A stretch of DNA of 64,000 nt from JADGNF01 sp964582085. GTDB lineage: Archaea > Thermoproteota > Bathyarchaeia > Bathyarchaeales > Bathycorpusculaceae. This document shows positions 45,241 to 53,856 of the stretch, piece by piece. The stretch spans positions 186,001 through 250,000 of the forward strand of contig CAZOPV010000005.1 of the NCBI GenBank assembly GCA_964582085.1, in the 5' to 3' direction. Positions within the stretch are counted from its first letter, which is position 1. Every line of letters begins with the position of its first letter. The notes under the pieces were generated by a model. The model saw nothing but the letters and a program-made list of their open reading frames with translations. It was not told where the DNA came from and did no database searches. Both the position numbers and the translations under genes were made by a program.

Positions 45241-45966
45241 TTATGCCTCCTTGATTGTTTTTATGGCTTCTTTTAACGTGAATCTACCTTCGTAGAGGGC
45301 TTTCCCAACCACGGCGCCTGCCACACCTACTTTTTTGAGTGCAACTAAATCTTTCAGGTTGCCTATACCGCCGGCGGCGATTATGTTTAAATTGGGGTGT
45401 TGGCAGGCGTGGCGAAGCGTATCAAGGTCTGGCCCCTCCAGCATACCGTCTTTGGTGATGGAGGTTATGAGGAAGTTTTTGACGCCCATTTTGGAAAATT
45501 TTTCCAGCGCTTCAGTCACCGTAAACATTGTAGGGGTCTGCCAGCCTGCAACCATAACTTTGCCGTCTTTGTTATCCAACGCTACAATTAAAGGCTCGCT
45601 GCCAAACTTTTTCTGAACATGTGTTACCACTGCAGGGTCGCTGAATGCTAATACGCCTAATATAACATAGTGTATCCCCAAGTTGAGAAGCTTTTCTATG
45701 GTTTCAAACGAGTGGATGCCGCCGCCCATCTGAATTGGCAAAGCTGCGGTTTCGGCGACTTCTGCAACTACTTTAAGATTATTTCCGCGCTTAAACGTAG
45801 CATCCAAATCAATAATGTGCAGTCTCTCGGCACCTTGGTTTTTCCATTTCAAAGCAACCTCCACAGGTGTACCTAGGTGATCATAGACTTTGGCTGTGTC
45901 TGGGTCACCACGGCTTAAACGAACCACTTTGCCGTTCATCAAGTCAATGGCGGGAATAACCTGCAT
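45241..45966 (-). CDS. hisA: ProFAR isomerase (HisA)
   Basis: A 241-residue (beta/alpha)8 isomerase that opens the ribose ring of ProFAR. It begins MQVIPAIDLMNGKVVRLSRGD with catalytic Asp8. Further blocks are IDLDATFKRG, PIQMGGGI, TSITKDGMLEGPD (second Asp) and IAAGGIGNL. HisA and HisF are homologues. It lies six bases after hisH and three before the proposed hisF start. Confidence 0.95.
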   Translation of the reverse strand: MQVIPAIDLMNGKVVRLSRGDPDTAKVYDHLGTPVEVALKWKNQGAERLHIIDLDATFKRGNNLKVVAEVAETAALPIQMGGGIHSFETIEKLLNLGIHYVILGVLAFSDPAVVTHVQKKFGSEPLIVALDNKDGKVMVAGWQTPTMFTVTEALEKFSKMGVKNFLITSITKDGMLEGPDLDTLRHACQHPNLNIIAAGGIGNLKDLVALKKVGVAGAVVGKALYEGRFTLKEAIKTIKEA

Positions 45967-45972
45967 TGTTAG

Positions 45973-46578
45973 TCACCTAGCCACGATTCTGGCGAAATTC
46001 TGCAGAATTCGTAGTCCCACTTCACCGCTTTTCTCAGGGTGGAACTGCGTACCAAAGATGTTTTTGTCAGCTACAGCAGAGGTGAATACTGTAGTGTATT
46101 CAGTTTGAGCGCAGATTATCTTTTTATCCGCCGGCTCAGGGTAGAGCGAGTGCACAAAGTACACGTAGGAACCGTCGGAGACACCGTCGAATAGCTCATT
46201 TTGCTTCACTAGCCGCAGCGAGTTCCATCCCATGTGGGGAATTTTCAAGTTTCTTTTTAAACGGAGATTTTTGCCTTTAAAGAAAGCTAAACCTTCACCT
46301 GGACCTTCTTCGCTTGATTGGAAGAAAAGCTGCAGCCCAAGGCAAACGCCTAGGATGGGGGTGCCACCTTTGACTGCGCCTACTAATTCAGACTTTACTG
46401 GTGCTATTGACCTGACAGCGGCTGTAAAGTTTCCCACTCCTGGTAAAGCAAGCGCATCGGCTTTTTTTAGCGGTGTAGTTGGCGGAGTGATTTTTGCATT
46501 TAGACCAGCTTTTTCCAAAGCAATTTTGAGGCTGAGCAGGTTACCCACGCCATAATCTAAAATGAATACCTGTGGCAT
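45973..46578 (-). CDS. hisH: Imidazole glycerol phosphate synthase subunit HisH
   Basis: Glutaminase subunit that supplies ammonia to HisF. A 201-residue class I amidotransferase with nucleophile in LGVCLGLQLFFQSSEEG, oxyanion glycine region LPGVGNF, and catalytic His/Glu in GTQFHPEKSG. The start shares one base with the hisB stop. Confidence 0.96.
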   Translation of the reverse strand: MPQVFILDYGVGNLLSLKIALEKAGLNAKITPPTTPLKKADALALPGVGNFTAAVRSIAPVKSELVGAVKGGTPILGVCLGLQLFFQSSEEGPGEGLAFFKGKNLRLKRNLKIPHMGWNSLRLVKQNELFDGVSDGSYVYFVHSLYPEPADKKIICAQTEYTTVFTSAVADKNIFGTQFHPEKSGEVGLRILQNFARIVAR

Positions 46579-47153
46579 CAGATAGCTCCTTTTGAACTGG
46601 GAACCCCTTTTCTGCGCGGATCTATTGTTATTGCTTGTTTTAGGCTTAGCGCCAAGGCTTTGATGGCTGATTCTGCTTTGTGGTGATCGTTGCCGCCGTA
46701 TTCAGTCCAAACGTGTATGTTCGCAACAAGCGAGGTGGATAAGGTTTCAAAGAAGTGCGCGATATCTTCGGTTTGCATATCTTCAATTTTTTTGCCGCGT
46801 AACTTTAAATTAACAACAGCAGAGGGCCGTTTAACAAGATCCACTGCCGCAGAAGCCAGCGAATCATCCATGGGCACAACTGCGTAACCGAAGCGGTTTA
46901 TACCGTCACGGTTGCTCAGTGCTTTACTAAGCGCTTCACCTAGCCCGATGGCTAAGTCTTCGATGGCGTGGTGTTTGAGGTCGCCCTTCACTTTAGCAGT
47001 CACATCAATAAGACTATGCGTTGCAAAAGAGGTCAAGAGGTGGTCAAAAAAACCTATACCTGTGACCACTTCAATTTTGCCTTCGCCGTCAAGGTTTACT
47101 TTAACGGTGACTTCGGTTTCTCGGGTTTTTCTATAGACTTCGGCTGTTCTCAT
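46578..47153 (-). CDS. hisB: Imidazoleglycerol-phosphate dehydratase
   Basis: A 191-residue IGPD that removes water to give imidazole acetol phosphate. The di-manganese motifs are HHAIEDLAIGLGEAL and NDHHKAESAIKALALSLKQA; DSLASAAVDLVKRPS and FFDHLLTSFATHS are also typical. It is the single-function form, without the phosphatase domain of E. coli HisB. It overlaps hisC by four bases. Confidence 0.96.
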   Translation of the reverse strand: MRTAEVYRKTRETEVTVKVNLDGEGKIEVVTGIGFFDHLLTSFATHSLIDVTAKVKGDLKHHAIEDLAIGLGEALSKALSNRDGINRFGYAVVPMDDSLASAAVDLVKRPSAVVNLKLRGKKIEDMQTEDIAHFFETLSTSLVANIHVWTEYGGNDHHKAESAIKALALSLKQAITIDPRRKGVPSSKGAI

Positions 47154-48271
47154 GTTGCTTCACCCATATATTCTCTTAATGCTGTGAGGAGTTTGACGTT
47201 CATCTCAGGTAAACCAACTGTGCTTCTCAAGCAGTTTTCATAGACAAGCAGCTTGCCAAGTTTCTTGATGACTAAACCTTTCTGCAACGCGCTTTCGTAG
47301 ACGCCTTCATAGGGTTTGGAGGTGTTGAAGAGCACAAAGTTTGCCTTCGAATCAAACGCTTGGACACCTTTTATCTGGTTGAGTTGATTTATGAGTTTTC
47401 CGCGTTCTGTCTTCAGTGCCCTGACGCTTTCTTGCACAATGTTGATGTTTTCTAGCATCTTTCTGCCCATACTCAAAGACACCACATTAACAGGGTAGGG
47501 GGCAGGAGTTTTATCCAAAGCCTTAGCGAGGTTTGGGTTAGTCACCGCGTAGCCTAATCTGAGCCCCGCCAAACTGAAAGCCTTAGAAAACGTCCTTAGC
47601 ACGATTAGGTTTTCGTATTTGCTAATTAATGGAACCACCGAAAAATCAGCGTACTCGGCGTAAGCCTCATCTACCAGAACTATGCCTGGGAATTCCTCGG
47701 TTAGAACCTGAATTTCGTCTAGTTTGAACTGGTTGGCGGTTGGGTTATTTGGGGAGCACAAGTATAGGAGTTTACTGTTTTTGTTGAAGACCTTGCGCAT
47801 GCCGTCGATGTCTATTGAGAAGTCATTTTTCAGGGGCACTGTTACGAAATTGGCATTTTGGTATTGCACGCAGTACTTGAAAACTGTGAACGTAGGAATG
47901 AATGTTACTGCGTTATCTCCTGCTTCTAGGAATATGCGAATGACACGTTCCATGACTTCATCGCTACTGTTCCCTATGGTTATGCTGTCAACGTTAACTT
48001 TGAGGTAGCCGCTAATTTTTTCTTTGAGGCGAATTTCTTCTTCTTGGGGATAAATTCGGAAGTCGCACTCTTCAGCCACTTGTTTGAGAAGGGGGATAAC
48101 TTTGTCGCGCGGAATGTAGAGGTTTTCGTTGTAGTTTAACTTCACGATATCGCTCGCTTTGAGTCCGTATTGCTTTGCTATAGTTTCGTTAGTTTTTTCT
48201 GGTGTGTAATTTTCAGATTTCTGTATTCTTGCAATTTTCTTTTTCAGCCACTGTTTACCCTGTGTATTCAT
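47150..48271 (-). CDS. hisC: Histidinol-phosphate aminotransferase
   Basis: PLP-dependent aminotransferase of 373 residues. PLP lysine lies in RTFSKAFSLAGLRLGYA; LCSPNNPTANQF, IVLVDEAYAEYADFS and the N-terminal LNYNENLY are family segments. It also resembles other class I/II aminotransferases, but its place in the his operon fixes the role. It overlaps hisD by four bases. Confidence 0.95.
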   Translation of the reverse strand: MNTQGKQWLKKKIARIQKSENYTPEKTNETIAKQYGLKASDIVKLNYNENLYIPRDKVIPLLKQVAEECDFRIYPQEEEIRLKEKISGYLKVNVDSITIGNSSDEVMERVIRIFLEAGDNAVTFIPTFTVFKYCVQYQNANFVTVPLKNDFSIDIDGMRKVFNKNSKLLYLCSPNNPTANQFKLDEIQVLTEEFPGIVLVDEAYAEYADFSVVPLISKYENLIVLRTFSKAFSLAGLRLGYAVTNPNLAKALDKTPAPYPVNVVSLSMGRKMLENINIVQESVRALKTERGKLINQLNQIKGVQAFDSKANFVLFNTSKPYEGVYESALQKGLVIKKLGKLLVYENCLRSTVGLPEMNVKLLTALREYMGEAT

Positions 48272-49572
48272 TCTTTGAACCTCGCTTCCACTGCACGATA
48301 GTGATTGGGAAGATTCTCCGTGGCTGTGAGCACTTTGATGCCGCCTTTAACTTTCTGCAAGCCGCCCTTGGTGCTTTCCACGATGTTAACACGTCGCATG
48401 AAATCAAGAACGCTCAGTCCCGAGAAAGAATGACCAAAACCTGCAGTCGGCAATACATGATTAGTTCCACTCGCATAGTCGCTTAACGCAACAGGGCTGT
48501 ACGGTCCAATCAGGATAACGCCTGCAGACGTGATTTTTTCAGCAATTTTCTGTGCGTCTTGTGTTATAATTTCTAAGTGTTCAGGAGCAAAAACATTTGC
48601 CAGTTCAACCATCTCAGCTACGGTTTGGCAGACAATTATGAAACCATAAGTCGAAAGCGCCGCTTGAACTATTTCAGCACGTTCAGTTGAAACGACCAGC
48701 TCCTCTAACGCCGTCACTACGGATTGGGCAAACTTTGTGGATGTGGTAATGAGACCGGCAACGCTGTCTGCGCCGTGCTCCGCCTGTGAAATCATATCCG
48801 CTGCAACCATACGTGGATCCGCTGTTTCATCTGCCAAGACAAGAACCTCGCTGGGTCCCGCAGGCATGTCGATGGCTACATCCTTAGAGACCAAAATTTT
48901 TGCCATAGTGACGTACGCGCTGCCTGGACCCACAATTTTTTTCACTGCTTTGATGGTTTGTGTTCCGTAAGCCATAGCAGCAATGGCTTGAGCACCGCCT
49001 ATTCTATAGATTTCATCTACACCGCAGAGGTCAGCAGCAACTAAAATCAAAGGGTTTATTGTTCCCTGCGCTGTGGGAGGTGAACACACTACTACTCTTT
49101 TGACCCCTGCCATTTTCGCTGGAAGCGCAGTCATAACGACGGAGCTGGGGTAAACTGCACGACCCCCAGGAACATAGCAGCCTACACTTTCAATGGGGCG
49201 TAGCACTGTTTGAACGTTAATGCCTTCGTAGGAGGTTTTCATTTGGATTTGCTGTAAAACAAGTTTTTCTCTTGAAACGAGTCTGTCCTTCATGAGTTTT
49301 AGAGCCGCGATTTGTTCTTGTCTAACGTTCCCGTAGGAAGCTTCAATTTCTTTTTGTGTTACCCTCAGCGTGTTTTCAGACAATTTTGCTTTGTCAAATT
49401 TCTCTGTGAATTCAAAGAGCGCAGTGTCACCTTTGAGGCGCACCTGTGATATTATGTTCCTAACGTTTGCCTCAATCTCATCATTGTCTTTTGCACAGTC
49501 AGGTTTTCTTTTGAACCACTCATCAGGGAGATTGGGGGTTTTCCAGACATTTATGCAGGGGTTGTTTGGCAT
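48268..49572 (-). CDS. hisD: Histidinol dehydrogenase
   Basis: A 434-residue zinc enzyme oxidising histidinol to histidine with NAD. Segments: CYVPGGRAVYPSSVVMTALPA, AGVKRVVVCSPP, GPGSAYVTMAK, DMPAGPSEVLVLAD, QAEHGADS, APEHLEI and LPTAGFGHSFSGLSV. It overlaps hisG by 22 bases, so its start may be slightly downstream of 49572. Confidence 0.96.
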   Translation of the reverse strand: MPNNPCINVWKTPNLPDEWFKRKPDCAKDNDEIEANVRNIISQVRLKGDTALFEFTEKFDKAKLSENTLRVTQKEIEASYGNVRQEQIAALKLMKDRLVSREKLVLQQIQMKTSYEGINVQTVLRPIESVGCYVPGGRAVYPSSVVMTALPAKMAGVKRVVVCSPPTAQGTINPLILVAADLCGVDEIYRIGGAQAIAAMAYGTQTIKAVKKIVGPGSAYVTMAKILVSKDVAIDMPAGPSEVLVLADETADPRMVAADMISQAEHGADSVAGLITTSTKFAQSVVTALEELVVSTERAEIVQAALSTYGFIIVCQTVAEMVELANVFAPEHLEIITQDAQKIAEKITSAGVILIGPYSPVALSDYASGTNHVLPTAGFGHSFSGLSVLDFMRRVNIVESTKGGLQKVKGGIKVLTATENLPNHYRAVEARFKE

Positions 49573-50555
49573 TTACCTTCTTTTCTCCTGACTATCTCAT
49601 CTAAGGCTAGCACTTGCCGCGGTTCGTAAACCACTATACCTTGCGCGAGTTTGCGGATTTTAGGCAACAATTCTATAAAGCAGTCTTTCTCAACTATTGT
49701 GTTTACACCACACCAGTTTTCATCTGCCAAAGGTGAAATTGTGGGGTTCTTCAAGGCTGGCAACTCGCTCAGTAACTTTTGCAGATTCGACTTCTTGACG
49801 TTCACAAAAATGTGGATCCTCTTGGAGCCGTCAACTACACCCTTAAGTAAGCTTAGTATGTCATAGATTTTCTCGCTTTTCTTAGGATCTTCCATAGTTT
49901 TCTTGTTAGCGATAAGCACTGCCGAGGAAGTCATCACGGTGTCTATAATTTTCAGGTTGTTAGCCTCTATGGTGGAGCCTGTTTCGGTTACATCAATTAT
50001 GCAATCGGAGTTTTCCGGAGGCTTTGCTTCGGTGGCGCCAAAGGACAAGAAAAGTTTAACGCGGGGGTTGTCTCCCTTTCTCCACCATGGAGTCACAATC
50101 ATGGGGTTACTGTCACCAAAGGAACTCTTGTAGGCAGGTTGGTTTTTGATGTATTCTGAAGCTATGTTAAGATATTCAGTTGATACACGGAAGTTCTTGC
50201 CCTTACTCCAAACTTCCTCCATGAAGGAGTTCACAGAGTTTATTTTTTCGGTTACGCTTTTCGGGACAGCCACAACTAGTCTTATTTTTCCATACTCTAG
50301 ATTCTGCAGAATTTCCACATCCGCGCGGGTTTCTTTAATCCAGTCCTGACCGGTAATACCTAAGTCTTGAAGACCTTCTCCGACAAAAACTGGGATCTCT
50401 TGAGGTCGGAGGATTTTAAGTTCTATATTTGGATCGTTTATGGTGGGTCGATATGTGCGTTCTTGACCTGAAATTTTGTATCCTGAACGCGCAAAGAAGT
50501 CGTAGGTTGCTTTGGCTAAGGAGCCTGCAGGTAGAGCTAATTTTACTTTATCCAT
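49551..50555 (-). CDS. hisG: ATP phosphoribosyltransferase, long form
   Basis: Committed step of histidine synthesis. At 334 residues this is the long HisG type with a C-terminal ACT-like regulatory domain (HIFVNVKKSNLQKLLSELPALKNPTIS), so it should be inhibited by histidine and not need HisZ. The catalytic part has VKLALPAGSLAKATYDFF, LGITGQDWI and IIDVTETGSTIEANNLKI. It is the first clear gene of the operon. The TATA-like element for the operon is near 50790. Confidence 0.95.
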   Translation of the reverse strand: MDKVKLALPAGSLAKATYDFFARSGYKISGQERTYRPTINDPNIELKILRPQEIPVFVGEGLQDLGITGQDWIKETRADVEILQNLEYGKIRLVVAVPKSVTEKINSVNSFMEEVWSKGKNFRVSTEYLNIASEYIKNQPAYKSSFGDSNPMIVTPWWRKGDNPRVKLFLSFGATEAKPPENSDCIIDVTETGSTIEANNLKIIDTVMTSSAVLIANKKTMEDPKKSEKIYDILSLLKGVVDGSKRIHIFVNVKKSNLQKLLSELPALKNPTISPLADENWCGVNTIVEKDCFIELLPKIRKLAQGIVVYEPRQVLALDEIVRRKEGKCQTTPA

Positions 50556-50755
50556 TTTTTGTCACCTATATTTTTAATTAAACTATAATTCGATCTTTTT
50601 GCTGGAAAGAGTTGTTCTAAAAAATTTATCGCGGCTTGCTGAGAGATGCGGAGGTTAAAGTAGGTTTCTGTGTTTACGGAAACACTGCTTATATTGCCTT
50701 TATCGAAGATGAAGGCAACCGCCTTTTGTGAACGCGATCCCTCATGTTTCGCCAC
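50543..50755 (-). CDS. Possible small ORF at the head of the his operon
   Basis: A 70-residue GTG-initiated ORF (MAKHEGSRSQKAVAFIFDKG...) that overlaps the hisG start by 13 bases. A TATA-like gatatattta near 50790 would start transcription close to its GTG, so it could be read as a leaderless first gene. There is no SD and I know no homologue. It is not HisE, whose motifs are absent. Equally, this could be an untranslated leader. Confidence 0.3.
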   Translation of the reverse strand: MAKHEGSRSQKAVAFIFDKGNISSVSVNTETYFNLRISQQAAINFLEQLFPAKRSNYSLIKNIGDKKWIK

Positions 50756-50819
50756 TGATTTGCACCATAAGTAAGTCTGGCTAATAAATATATCTTAGCA
50801 GTGAAAGCTTGATTTAAGC

Positions 50820-51458
50820 TTAAAGCTCAGTGTTTACAGTGGGCGGCGCGTTTTTTTTCACCTCGAAAACAAGAGGGGGGATAATAGTTTTCACTTCTAA
50901 CATGATGCCCAAAAGCGCCTCGAGCAACCCTGCTAAAACTTCTGGTTTGTTGATGAAGGGTGCTTTAACTATGAGATATTTATCCTTCAAAGAGAAATCG
51001 CCCCAACCCTGTACGCTCAGCCTTTTGAAGACTCTTGGCCAGTTATCAACTGTGATTGTCGATACATCCAAAATTGTTTCCATGGAAACTTTCATAGCGA
51101 CTCCCATTGTTTTGCCCAATATTCGCCATTTTTCTTTTGGAACTTGTTTAATCAGAAGGGTCATCAATTCAACATTAACGAAAGCGACGCGGCTTATGCC
51201 AAAGTAGTATTCCCCGGGAAAGCGCCAGTCCTCAACCATCATGCTGCGGTAGAGGTTGAGCATTTTTGAGATGAGAGGTTTAATTCCGGGTTCTTTGCCT
51301 TCGTTTATGAGTTTGTCGATGTATTGGCGTTCGTCTTTTTCTAGGATTATGGTTGTTCTTTTTGTTGCCTCTTCTGCAGGGTCTTCCACCATTGTGGGAG
51401 CTTTATTGGTGTTTTGCATACGCATATATCTATGTGAATATTTTATATGCCTTTCCAA
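50820..51458 (-). CDS. Ribbon-helix-helix-type protein of unknown function
   Basis: A 212-residue protein. After a variable N-terminus, ATKRTTIILEKDERQYIDKLINEG and the next helix look like a ribbon-helix-helix DNA-binding segment. The C-terminal two thirds (YYFGISRVAFVNVELMTLLIK, MEVKTIIPPLVFEV-like) is a separate domain that may bind a ligand or partner. It lies on the same strand just upstream of the his operon and could regulate it; no direct evidence. Family not recognised. Confidence 0.6.
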   Translation of the reverse strand: MERHIKYSHRYMRMQNTNKAPTMVEDPAEEATKRTTIILEKDERQYIDKLINEGKEPGIKPLISKMLNLYRSMMVEDWRFPGEYYFGISRVAFVNVELMTLLIKQVPKEKWRILGKTMGVAMKVSMETILDVSTITVDNWPRVFKRLSVQGWGDFSLKDKYLIVKAPFINKPEVLAGLLEALLGIMLEVKTIIPPLVFEVKKNAPPTVNTEL

Positions 51459-51571
51459 AGCTTCAAAGACATAAAGAAGACTTAATAGTGCAGGTACACA
51501 TTTTAGAAAAATGCCGATGACGTATCTTTAAAGCTGATTTGATGATGCACCCTAGGGTATCTGAGGCATAT

Positions 51572-51790
51572 CTACTCTATGACTTTGTTTTTCATCAGAT
51601 ACAACATTAGCATCATTCCTACGGCAAACAAAATGAAGCCTGTGGCAACTGAGACGGCGAGATTTACATTAAGAAGAACAGCGAGTACGTAAATGCCGTA
51701 GGTGGGCCCCGCAAAAATAAGTACAACTGAAACTAAAGTAAGAAGAGTTCTCCAGAATTTGGAGCTAAACAAAGTGTGGATTTCGGTCAT
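51572..51790 (-). CDS. Small two-helix membrane protein
   Basis: A 72-residue protein with two hydrophobic helices (LLTLVSVVLIFAGPTYGIYVLAV, VSVATGFILFAVGMMLMLYLM) and short charged ends. It sits 24 bases downstream of the PAC2 gene on the same strand, so both may be one transcript. Function unknown. Confidence 0.55.
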   Translation of the reverse strand: MTEIHTLFSSKFWRTLLTLVSVVLIFAGPTYGIYVLAVLLNVNLAVSVATGFILFAVGMMLMLYLMKNKVIE

Positions 51791-51814
51791 GCTGATTCGT
51801 CCAACTCGGATCTG

Positions 51815-52486
51815 TTAATGTTTTTCTGGTAATCCTTCTTTTATCTCTTTTCCTAATGCTTTCATTAAAAACTTGAAGGTGAAAGCTGCAGCTTCGTGGT
51901 CAGCGTTAAATCCTGTGGTTGCCCCCAAAAGACACACTCCGTCTATTCCTCGTTCTTTCGCAATTGCTAAGGTCAAGCCTGTGCCGCCTACGATTTTGCC
52001 TTGGCTGTATATGACTGCGCCTTTTTCCATGAATTCCGTTGCAAGTCTAGTAGTGGTGGCGGCGACGTAAACTTGGGCTTTTTCCTCAGTGATTGGTACC
52101 CCACCAACTGTTATGAGAAAACGACAACCAAGTTTCTCCACAAAATCCACTATCTCACTACAAACGTGGTAATGAGCTAAAATATCATCAAAAGAAGGTT
52201 GAGTTTCACCTGTCATTATGATCAAGGTGGTTTCATCTGGAGTGGCAGAATAGAATTCATAGTGTGGTAAATGGCAAATGCCTTTTGAACTAACGGTGAC
52301 GTAGTCGGGAAAACTTGGAGAATAGAACTCCGCGAAAGGCTTGGCTTCCAACTGTTTTATGAGAAGATGTGCTACTATTTGTCCAACGTTACCAAACCCT
52401 GGAAGTCCCTGAACAAAAACAGGGTTCTCCAAAGTAGGCTTGGATATCTCGTGTATGTATGGCTTGTCCAAAGGTTTAACCCTCAA
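51815..52486 (-). CDS. PAC2-family protein (proteasome assembly chaperone fold)
   Basis: A 223-residue protein of the PAC2 family. Signature blocks are NPVFVQGLPGFGNVGQIVAHLLI near the N-terminus, LIIMTGETQPS, and LITVGGVP with VYVAATTTRLA. Archaeal PAC2 proteins are related to the proteasome chaperones of eukaryotes, but some act as ATP-grasp-linked enzymes; the role here is not defined. It is the last gene before the initiator tRNA. Confidence 0.85.
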   Translation of the reverse strand: MRVKPLDKPYIHEISKPTLENPVFVQGLPGFGNVGQIVAHLLIKQLEAKPFAEFYSPSFPDYVTVSSKGICHLPHYEFYSATPDETTLIIMTGETQPSFDDILAHYHVCSEIVDFVEKLGCRFLITVGGVPITEEKAQVYVAATTTRLATEFMEKGAVIYSQGKIVGGTGLTLAIAKERGIDGVCLLGATTGFNADHEAAAFTFKFLMKALGKEIKEGLPEKH

Positions 52487-52603
52487 CTGGGTAAAAAGAG
52501 AAGTGGGTAATACTAAAATGCTTTTGCGCTTTACTAAAAAGAAACTATTAATAATCGGTAGAGTGGTAGTACTAAAGACCTGTAAAACACGCCTGAAACT
52601 CGC

Positions 52604-52705
52604 AGCGGGGTGGGGTAGCCAGGATTAACCCGCTGGGCTCATAATGGCGCGTTTTTGCCATGAGAGACCCAGAGATCAGTAGTTCAAATCTACTCCCCGC
52701 TACCA
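52604..52705 (+). tRNA. Initiator tRNA-Met (CAT) with a 23-nt intron
   Basis: A full cloverleaf can be drawn: acceptor AGCGGGG pairs with CCCCGCT, and 3' ACCA is encoded. The anticodon stem is CTGGG/CCCAG with loop CTCATAA after splicing (anticodon 52640-52642). The T arm is AGTAG-TTCAAAT-CTACT. A1:T72 and the GGG:CCC run in the anticodon stem are initiator features. The intron is 52644-52666, between positions 37 and 38. The pre-tRNA makes a perfect bulge-helix-bulge: outer GGG/CCC, 4-bp CTCA/TGAG, 3-base bulges TAA and AGA, inner TGGC/GCCA. The last 16 bases of the gene are the left copy of the repeat bounding the adjacent element. Confidence 0.95.
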
Positions 52706-52708
52706 TCT
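52690..52708 (+). repeat. Left attachment repeat (attL) in the tRNA 3' end
   Basis: CTACTCCCCGCTACCATCT: T-arm half, acceptor strand, CCA and two to three flanking bases of the initiator tRNA. It is identical to 58824-58842. Confidence 0.8.
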
Positions 52709-53118
52709 AACTCTCCAGAAAAAAAGCGGTTTTAAGGCTCTTTTTGCCGATGTTCTCAATGAGGGTGATGTGGAATAGGACAAATATGCTGAGACTACCG
52801 CTTGTTCAGGATCTTGATAGACATTTGGAGAACAAAGCAATTAATCCGTTGGGGAGGGTCTGAGCTCCCCTTGTATTTTTCAATTTCTGAAAAGAGTCGG
52901 CTACCGCAAGCAAGGTAACAATCATAATTTGTACATGTATTCTTTATGGAACTTCACTTTTCTTCATCAAGAATTACCTTAACCGTTATTCCTTTTTACT
53001 TCTGAACGCCAAGGCAGCAGAACCAACGCAATTACGATCCAAATTTTGTTTGATTTCTCAAAATGCTTAGGATAAAATTATTGGTATGTTGGAAAATTTA
53101 AAGCTAGCACTCGCTTAG
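52709..53118. other. Gene-free stretch at the left end of the element
   Basis: About 410 bases after the tRNA with no supported gene. It holds a GGGGAG/CTCCCC hairpin at 52851-52870 and a 25-codon ORF ending inside it. No fragment of an integrase could be recognised in either strand by eye. Confidence 0.4.
52851..52880 (+). terminator. GC hairpin followed by T-rich sequence
   Basis: GGGGAG (52851-52856) and CTCCCC (52865-52870) form a 6-bp stem with an 8-base loop, followed by ttgtatttttc. It looks like an intrinsic-type terminator or recombination-site structure. It could end the tRNA transcript or mark the element's own end. Confidence 0.35.
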
Positions 53119-53856
53119 CTACGAAAGGGTTTTCAGCTTTTTGAGAACCGCTTGCTTTGTCTCTTCAGTGAATTCGGTCGTGACAAACGTCCCTTTCCAC
53201 GAGTCCAAGAATCGTTTATCGGAAATATCTGCAAGTATGATTTTCATGTTCTTCTTAAGTATCTCTGGATGGGCTAGCGTCTCTCTCGCCCTCTTCTCCA
53301 TATCGCAGGGTATGCCTTTTTTCCAGACCAAAGTGGCTATGTCTCTCACGTCGCTGGGGCGTGCGGACATGAACTTCAGGATAAGATAGTCAGTATAATC
53401 AGGAACATACATTTCTGTAGTTTCATCGGCGATCGCAATCTTCACTTTCTTGGTTCTCTGCATGAATTCCGGGGTGACAAAGAACAGTTGTTCGTCGGTT
53501 CTTCCCCGCACTTCGCCTTCCATGAAGTCGATGGATATCTTGGCGCCGGACTTGAGTATCTTGATGCACCTAAGAAAGCCATAGCTATCTCTTTTTTCAA
53601 AGGTCTCAGTGGTCAAGTCCTTAGGGAGTAGTCTTTGTATCTTGTCCAGATTCCAGCCAGCGGATTTCTTAAGAACAAAATCGCAATCCCTTGTGTATCG
53701 GGAGAATGACGTGAACGCCCTAAGGGCGTAGCCGCCGATGAGAACCATTTTAGGACTATCAAAGCCCTTGGTCTGCTTGGATAGCTGTTCGATTATTCTA
53801 CCTATTTCATGCTCTCTCAAGTTCATTAGTTCGGTGTGCTTAACCAAGCTCAACAA
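53119..53856 (-). CDS. AbiEii-type nucleotidyltransferase toxin
   Basis: A 245-residue protein of the DNA polymerase beta-like nucleotidyltransferase fold. The motif VLIGGYALRAFTSFSRYTRDCDFVLKK holds the GG-x-A and the two catalytic acidic residues (DCDF). KISIDFMEGEV likely provides the third acidic position. AbiEii toxins add nucleotides to tRNA or related targets and stop growth when released. It overlaps the AbiEi-type gene by 17 bases, as in type IV toxin-antitoxin operons. Confidence 0.82.
   Translation of the reverse strand: MLSLVKHTELMNLREHEIGRIIEQLSKQTKGFDSPKMVLIGGYALRAFTSFSRYTRDCDFVLKKSAGWNLDKIQRLLPKDLTTETFEKRDSYGFLRCIKILKSGAKISIDFMEGEVRGRTDEQLFFVTPEFMQRTKKVKIAIADETTEMYVPDYTDYLILKFMSARPSDVRDIATLVWKKGIPCDMEKRARETLAHPEILKKNMKIILADISDKRFLDSWKGTFVTTEFTEETKQAVLKKLKTLS

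Noticed and set aside
50543..50755. 70-residue ORF before hisG as the missing HisE
   Set aside because: None of the HisE helices with the conserved EExxE metal-binding pattern is present.
52786..52863. 25-codon ORF after the tRNA as an integrase remnant
   Set aside because: No tyrosine-recombinase motif, and its end falls within the hairpin; nothing supports it as a gene fragment.
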